A stretch of DNA of 64,000 nt from Mesodorylaimus sp. YZB2_4 (Eukaryota > Nematoda > Enoplea > Dorylaimida > Dorylaimidae): positions 1 to 64,000 of the forward strand of contig JASANH010001374.1 in the NCBI GenBank assembly GCA_030248295.1, in the 5' to 3' direction. The first letter of the stretch is position 1; every line of letters starts with the position of its first letter. Position numbers and translations under genes: made by a program. The notes beneath the pieces were generated by a model that ran no database searches, was not told the origin of the DNA, and worked only from the letters and a program-made list of their open reading frames with translations. This document shows positions 58,473 to 64,000 of this stretch, piece by piece.

Positions 58473-61400
58473 CTATATCCTAGGCGACGGCATCAATCCC
58501 ATTGCATTGTTGATATCGTCGGCGTCACTCTGCGATTGCTTCAATTCATTCAAAGTTTTCGAAAATTGTTGCCATTCGTTCGGTTTTGGATTTGATAGTT
58601 GCTCATTAACATCGTAGATCCATACACGACCACTGTCATCTCCCACAGCCAATTGATGACCTGGAATGTTACACGCCATTTCTATACGATATTGAACCCA
58701 GTGGCAGTTCAAGACTATCCATCTTCACTGCCCAGACAACCCTTTATCTGAAACCTACTTTTACGCCACATGTAAGTCTGTGTCACTTCCGGTCTACTAT
58801 GCCAAGCGGGCCACCCTCCATTCGTCAAATAAGCTTCCGGGGGGGGGGGGGGGGGGGAGAACTGAGATCATTAAAGGGCTGCTGAATGGTGGATCCACCT
58901 GTTTGCCCCTGAATGGTTGATTCATTACTTCTGGTTCCATACCAACTGTCATTGCCTTCGCGTGCATCCCAATGTGCAATGAACCCCCAAAACAGAATTC
59001 CCACTTCCTGCAGCCTGAAACTCTATCTGAAACTAACTTTTACACGCCTCTTTCAAGTTATGCAGCACTTCAATTATTTTACCGTTCTATCTCTCAATTC
59101 CATCAGCTTCACCTCACCCAGAATAAGTCCCACATTCTTGCATACGATGTGTCAATGCAATCCACAAAACACACCAACTTACCCGACTGAAGCCAAAGCA
59201 AGCGATTCAAAGCAGGACTGTCGGGTACGATCAACGAAGCCGCTGGCACTTCCGTGTCTTGATTCAATTGCCACAAATCAATACGTCCACGCCCATCCAC
59301 GCAAGCGAACAAGGCCGGATGTATGGGCGACCAGGCAACGTCGAAAACATAATCACTGTGATCCTCGAACGAATACAACGGACGAGATTCCTGCAACCAT
59401 ATAGCAATGTCCAGCTTGTGGCCTAGCGGGTTCCTACAAGGTGCGCACTTGCAGGGGAGGGTTCGACTCCCGCCTGGGGTATTCCTTAGCCCTCGAGCGC
59501 GCTCTATAGTTCTTGGCTTGTAGTTTGACTCTAGTCGACTCGAGGTCGGTTATGTTAGGTATGATTTCCGATTCGGGTACCGAATGGGTCAGTCAACATC
59601 AACGCTACCCCGCACAACCCTTTCCCACCCCTCCCCTTGGCTGGGGTCAACTACATGAGTGGTCTGTCTACGTCTGCTTATCACAAGATCGGACAAATGA
59701 GGACTGACCAGTGCCGCCTTATCCTATAACCATGGCTCGAATCTGAAAGTCTTTCCTTCTGAGCTGCACTGGAGAGCACAGCTCATGTCCTTCAGGGCCA
59801 AGAAACATATCACTTTTTACCCAGGCGGGATTTGAACCCTCCCCTGTAAGTGCGCACCCAGCGTGACAGGCAGACGCCTTAACCGCTAGGCTACGACCCG
59901 GACAGTTCAGCCTGACATCACCGTATCCATTACGGCCAAAGCCACGAGCCACTACGGACCCCAAAATCAAGCCCACCCACTCACCTTAGCACTCCACAAT
60001 TTGACCGTCCAGTCGAACGAACTCGTCAAAAATAAATTACTAAAATCCACTTGTCCCGGTACCGAAGCATGGAAGTCCAATCCAGTGACGGGTCCGGCGT
60101 GACCCTCGAACGGTTCAATAATGCCAGCCTTCTGCCCGTGCCGACATCCCGAATACACTGTGCCCTCTTCGCTTCCAATCACGAAATTATTCACATCGTT
60201 TTGAGGAAACGATAAAGCCGTTGCCGTAACTTGCTTAGTTTGTTTCGATGTCATATTCAAATCCAAAGTCTCTTGCGGTTTCGCCAACATGTCCAAACTC
60301 CATGTGCATAATTTACCATCCGTCGATATAGTCACCAAACTATGCGAATTTTGGGTTCCTACAGAAAAAAGTACATAATTTTTTAACCCAAAAATTCATT
60401 TTTCTATATCGCCCCTCTTAGGGAAAAGGATGGACATGCTTTTTTATAAGACTGGACACTCCAGGGGGGGGGGGGGGCACGTACTGTACAGGCATTTGCC
60501 AGTTTTCAAGCTAGAAGCCGCGGTGGCTCAGTTGGTCGAGGCGTTAATCCCGCATTGTTTGGGCCAGCAATCCTGGTCGGGAGGCTGCAGTTCTGTTCTA
60601 GATGAGGACGACGATTTAGTGAGCCCGTCGCTGGCCTTGCACACCCGGTCTGAGCGACTCACCCGGTACCGTCGAGTGGTACAGGAAACTGGTCTCCGAC
60701 CACCAGCTGGGACGTACCCTCCTTTCTCGCCCAGTATCATCCTGGGATGCTAGTGCTGGCACAGGATGCCTTCGCGTGGAGGTGCTCCAAGTGGAGACAC
60801 ACAGAGGGGAGCTGCCGTGAGACCAGGTCACCTCACGGCCTCGCTTATAGCATGATTCCTGGCATAGGCTGAACAGATTGGAAGTCCCGGGGGGGGGGGG
60901 GGACAGGGCCCAACCCACAAAAATGTGAAAAAACCAAGCAGCTTGGTCTCCTTGGCTTTAACATGTCACAGAGCTGGCAGGACAAGCAAGGCTATCCAAA
61001 ACCACAGCATTTCTCTGCTGTATGACTAACCTGTATATCCCCCTTCAGCCCTTCCTTCCACCCAAGGTCCATGCCAGAATCATCAGATAGGCAAGGGGCT
61101 TGCGACTCGAGGCCTCTCACGCTGAATTCTCTCTTACTGGCGAGTGTTTATCTGATAAATCATTTCGAGCAATGTCCTACCACCCTGAACTGCACATAAT
61201 CTGGTTTAGTGATGTGGTACAGCATGACAAGCGAGACGTTTTCCGAGCTGCATGCACACAAGCACAACCTCGTTAGGCCAGCGCCTACTCACCCTATCAA
61301 GTCCCCCTGAATGGACCCCGGGTGATGTACACACCTCCCCTGGACTATCTGCTGATTTCTACAAGTCCCCATACCACTGATGCCCCGACATGCCCATCCA

Positions 61401-62589
61401 TACCAGCAGCGTAACCTGATGCCCCTAGAAATGCTCAGCAGACGCACCTCGTGATATCCGGCATACAAGAGTGCTCTCCCCTGTAACCGCCCACACATCA
61501 CATCTTGCATGTCGTGAGAGCTGGTCACCTCACGACCTCGCTTATCATATCAGGACTGCTGGCATAGGCAAACGGGAAGCTGGGGCGACGCGAACACCAA
61601 CCCACACAAATTAAAAACCAACTTTCAAGCTATCCCCCCCGCAAGAGTTGCCCCCACACCCTCCCATTTCTACTCCAAAACTTACCCACGATCTGGGCGC
61701 AATAAACGGGATGCGTATGAGCCGCAGTCGAAAGGGGACTCTTCTGAACTGGCGTCCGTTTATTATTACGATTATCCCACAAACAGATCTGGCCATTATA
61801 AGTGCCACCTAATAGCAAATTCGGATGAAATTTCGCCCACGTGACCGACAAAACACGCGAATGACAATGAAAGATATATCTGCAAAAGGAACATTGATTT
61901 TTCAACCAAAAACTCAATCCAAAAATTAAGAAAAACTTGATCTCACTCTGGCGTTTGAGTTTTAAATTTTGCATTCCACACCAACACCACGCCGTCAGGT
62001 TCGTGAGGAGCGTCTTCTTGATTATTATACGCCACAGCCAACAATTCCGGATGCTGAGGCGAATAATCCAAAGCCGTCACGCATCGACTTTTCGTCCATT
62101 TATCATCGTAAAAGCATCGATTCAACGATAATTTTGCACCAGTATCGATTTTCTCTTGATCAAGGCCCTTGGCATAATCGATGAAAATGTCAACCTAAAA
62201 AATCAGTAGTCATCATCTAAGGCGGGGTGGCCTAGCAACTAAGGCACCTGCCTCTCACGCGATGCGCATTTCGAGGGGAGGGTTCGACTCCCGCCAGGGT
62301 CAAAAAGAGTCTCCCTCTTCCTTTACCCTGGAGTGTTCGGCTATGCATAAAATATGACACGGCGCGGCCAGTCTATCCATCGCATCATACCAGGGTGCAT
62401 TCTCAAAACAATTTAAAATTCTCTTACATCTTCGTTCATGGCACGTTGAACAATACGAGCCGCTCTGTCGAAGAAACCTTGAAACTCAGTCGACGATAAA
62501 ATATTTCTCTTCTCATCCTCGGTCAACGCTACCAATTTCGGTTTCTTTTCTTCTTCAGCAACGGCCGCTAATTTCTTATCCAATGGCAC
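58473..62589 (-). CDS. dyci-1: cytoplasmic dynein intermediate chain, WD-repeat part (5' end not found)
   Basis: Exons are 62428-62589, 61946-62194, 61686-61879, 59985-60358, 59183-59390 and 58473-58660. The stop is at 58473. Order: [30 protein letters not shown], then [10 protein letters not shown], then WD repeats ([123 protein letters not shown]). This is the strict order of DYNC1I1/2. The chain scaffolds dynein heavy chains and binds p150Glued and light chains through its N-terminus, which I did not find. Those exons may be between 62590 and the window end or beyond it. Introns hold SINE copies and G runs. Confidence 0.93.
58839..58857 (+). repeat. poly(G) run, 19 nt
   Basis: In a dynein intermediate chain intron. 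Similar runs are at 43941-43954, 60464-60477 and 60889-60902 (14 each) and 47559-47568 (10). Confidence 0.9.
59415..59535 (+). repeat. tRNA-derived SINE-like copy (family A)
   Basis: GTGGCCTAGCGGGTT, GTGCGCACTTGCAGGGGAGGG, GGTTCGACTCCCGCCTGGG, then TTAGCCCTCGAGCGCGC and a TTCTTGGCT body. Confidence 0.75.
59765..59905 (-). repeat. tRNA-derived SINE-like copy (family A), well preserved head
   Basis: Reversed: CCGGGTCGTAGCCTAGCGGTTAAGG, then CTGCCTGTCACGCTGGGTGCG, CACTTACAGGGGAGGG, GGTTCAAATCCCGCCTGGG. CTGTCAC is the anticodon loop of tRNA-Asp(GUC), suggesting that parent. Confidence 0.78.
60517..60902 (+). repeat. SINE-like copy (family B), near full length
   Basis: The head (GCGGTGGCTCAGTTGGTCGAGGCG) has an A-box-like tRNA start. 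The body runs through GGAAACTGGTCTCCGACCACC, CTCGCCCAGTATCATCCTGGG and CTCACGGCCTCGCTTATAGC, ending GGAAGTCCC and a 14-nt G run. Partial copies are at 50530-50760 and 51000-51195 (-), and 3' sequence recurs at 61515-61580. Confidence 0.7.
62218..62370 (+). repeat. tRNA-derived SINE-like copy (family A)
   Basis: GTGGCCTAGCAACTAAGGCACC, CTGCCTCTCACGC, GAGGGGAGGG, GGTTCGACTCCCGCCAGGG, then GGAGTGTTCGGCTATGCATAAAATATGACAC. In a dynein intron. Confidence 0.75.
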
Positions 62590-64000
62590 CTAAACAAAAT
62601 CGACGCACGAAATTAATCAAAGATAGCCCATTCGATTTGATCGAGGTAAGCTAACAGCACGAGCCAGACAGCACAAGAAGACGAGACGCCATACCACACA
62701 AATCCAAACCACGTGCACAAGAAGAACCCCACCACAGAAGACGCACATTGCAACGCCATGGGACCGAGGCGAGGCGGCTACCAAGTCGTCACAACACCAT
62801 CCTAACCCACCTCCTTCCAAATCAGACCTGCAGCACACCATTCATGTGTGTGCAAAAACTATTGCTTCGATCTCTCTTGCGATCGTCAGACGAAAAAGCA
62901 AAGGCTGAAGGCACAAATCTAGTTGGACTGATGGAACGCCAGGTCGCTAAAGTACGTATTTTCCACAGCTAATGCTAATCTCAAAAATCGATGACCATCC
63001 CCTTCATGGTTGACTCAGCTGCAAGACAGGTCTCCACATCTATCGTAGCAGGTGCACCCATCTGAAGGCCCCTTCTTCCAACTCACCCACCAACCCTACG
63101 TTCCGGCCATCAAAAATTCCATCTATAAGCGATAGAAAAGCAGCCCCTACTCAACAAGAACTAGCAACTTAAAAAATGAAGAAACTGCAACTCGAAAAAC
63201 ACCATCATCTCACACAAGATGGATCGCGCGCCGACACCCAGGACACGACCAAAGATGGCGGTTGAGTAATACGAAGCGATGGCGTCGATTTGCTTTGCCT
63301 CAACAGAAACTGAAAAGTTGATGGCAAACGGAGAGCAAAATCGAGCCAACTATGTTCATCCATTTCTTCATTGCCATGAGCGTGGTCCGATTGCGATAAG
63401 ATTGTTGGCCCGAATTCACCACTCGGTTGCTGCTGATCATGTGAAATAGCCTGGCAACCAACACCCGCCTCTGAAGCCATCATGCTCACCTGCTCGACGT
63501 CATCACCCGTCTGCAATTCACGACGAAAGGGCAGCAGGAAAAAAGACAAAAAACAAAACCCAAACCTCATGACGTCAAACATACGAATATGAGTGAATTT
63601 CAGTCAACCAATTTGGATAAGATTACGAAATATCGTACTGTACTCAACCATATTTCGTATCTCACCAAAATCTAACACACAATAAAAAACCCAGTAAAGC
63701 CACCACCAGTCCATCGAACCGCAACTAAAAGGCCCGGCCCGTTACTAAAACAACATAATCAACAAGGCATAACCGGACTCGAGCAGCCGCCGCTATCAAA
63801 CTGGAGGGTTAAATTTTTTGTTAATAAAAACTTAAAAATTTTGTTAGAACTTTTTTTCTAGTACGATCACCACAAAACTTAAAAAAACGGGATTACGAAA
63901 AATTGGTTACATTCCAACGGGCTTTAATGAACGTGCCACAATGTCGTAATTAACAAAATTTGGTTACGAAAGCAGGAAAAATAAAGCGTTAAATGAGCAT
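62590..64000. other. upstream of the traced dynein exons; no exon recognised
   Basis: A minus frame at 63205-63582 has a protein-like part (GDDVEQVSMMASEAGVG) but does not resemble the known dynein N-terminus. From 63590 the sequence is AT-rich with short inverted repeats (ACGAAATAT/ATATTTCGT, about 63627-63659). Confidence 0.4.

Noticed and set aside
63205..63582. 125-codon minus frame as dynein intermediate chain N-terminus
   Set aside because: Lacks the basic/coiled N-terminal sequence of the family and no good splice path to 62589 was found.
1..64000. CRISPR arrays, prophage, viral or toxin genes
   Set aside because: None seen; regular repeats here are coding minisatellites or dispersed eukaryotic elements.

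Overview
This window is metazoan nuclear DNA, most likely from a nematode or close relative. Coding sequence is split by many introns, mostly 45-70 bp and ending in TTTTCAG/TTTTTAG. No bacterial operons, CRISPR arrays or replication origins are visible. The largest gene is a twitchin (UNC-22) orthologue. Its N-terminal Ig domains, Ser-Pro-rich linkers and Fn3-Fn3-Ig array follow the nematode protein closely. Several tRNA-derived SINE-like families, rare in the model nematode, suggest a lineage distant from Caenorhabditis. The species cannot be named from the sequence.

Layout: 1-3.4 kb is intergenic and carries a foldback/MITE-like element. 3.38-6.86 kb (+) is an ENPP-type ectophosphodiesterase with one metal-site substitution and one abnormal splice acceptor. 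7.1-36.8 kb (-) is twitchin, about 65 exons and roughly 7,100 codons by hand count, with a tRNA-Gly(UCC) gene in one intron on the other strand. 36.8-40.2 kb is intergenic. 40.25-42.2 kb (-) is a transmembrane protein tyrosine phosphatase-like gene that has lost catalytic residues. 42.96-43.25 kb (+) is an orphan terminal exon of a membrane protein. 43.5-45.8 kb (-) is a BTB/BACK-like gene whose tail repeats a G-x-P-[VI]-x-F-S-S-x(4)-K-K motif, about one per exon. 46.8-47.1 and 49.9-50.35 kb (+) are two small, basic, Ser-rich unknown proteins. 47.1-52.7 kb is otherwise repeat-rich, and includes a hairpin that shares about 31 bp with TANGO1 coding sequence. 52.7-58.0 kb (-) is a TANGO1/MIA3 homologue. 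58.5-62.6 kb (-) is the C-terminal two thirds of a cytoplasmic dynein intermediate chain; its 5' end was not found and may lie past the window.

These genes form no single pathway. Twitchin is a muscle thick-filament giant kinase, TANGO1 handles ER export of bulky cargo, dynein intermediate chain links the motor to cargo, and ENPP and the PTP are cell-surface proteins. The least explained items are the BTB tail-repeat gene, the TANGO1-matching hairpin, the two apparently inactive surface enzymes, the His-rich lumenal region of TANGO1, and the repeated RRxS(L/I)RP motif in the twitchin linkers.
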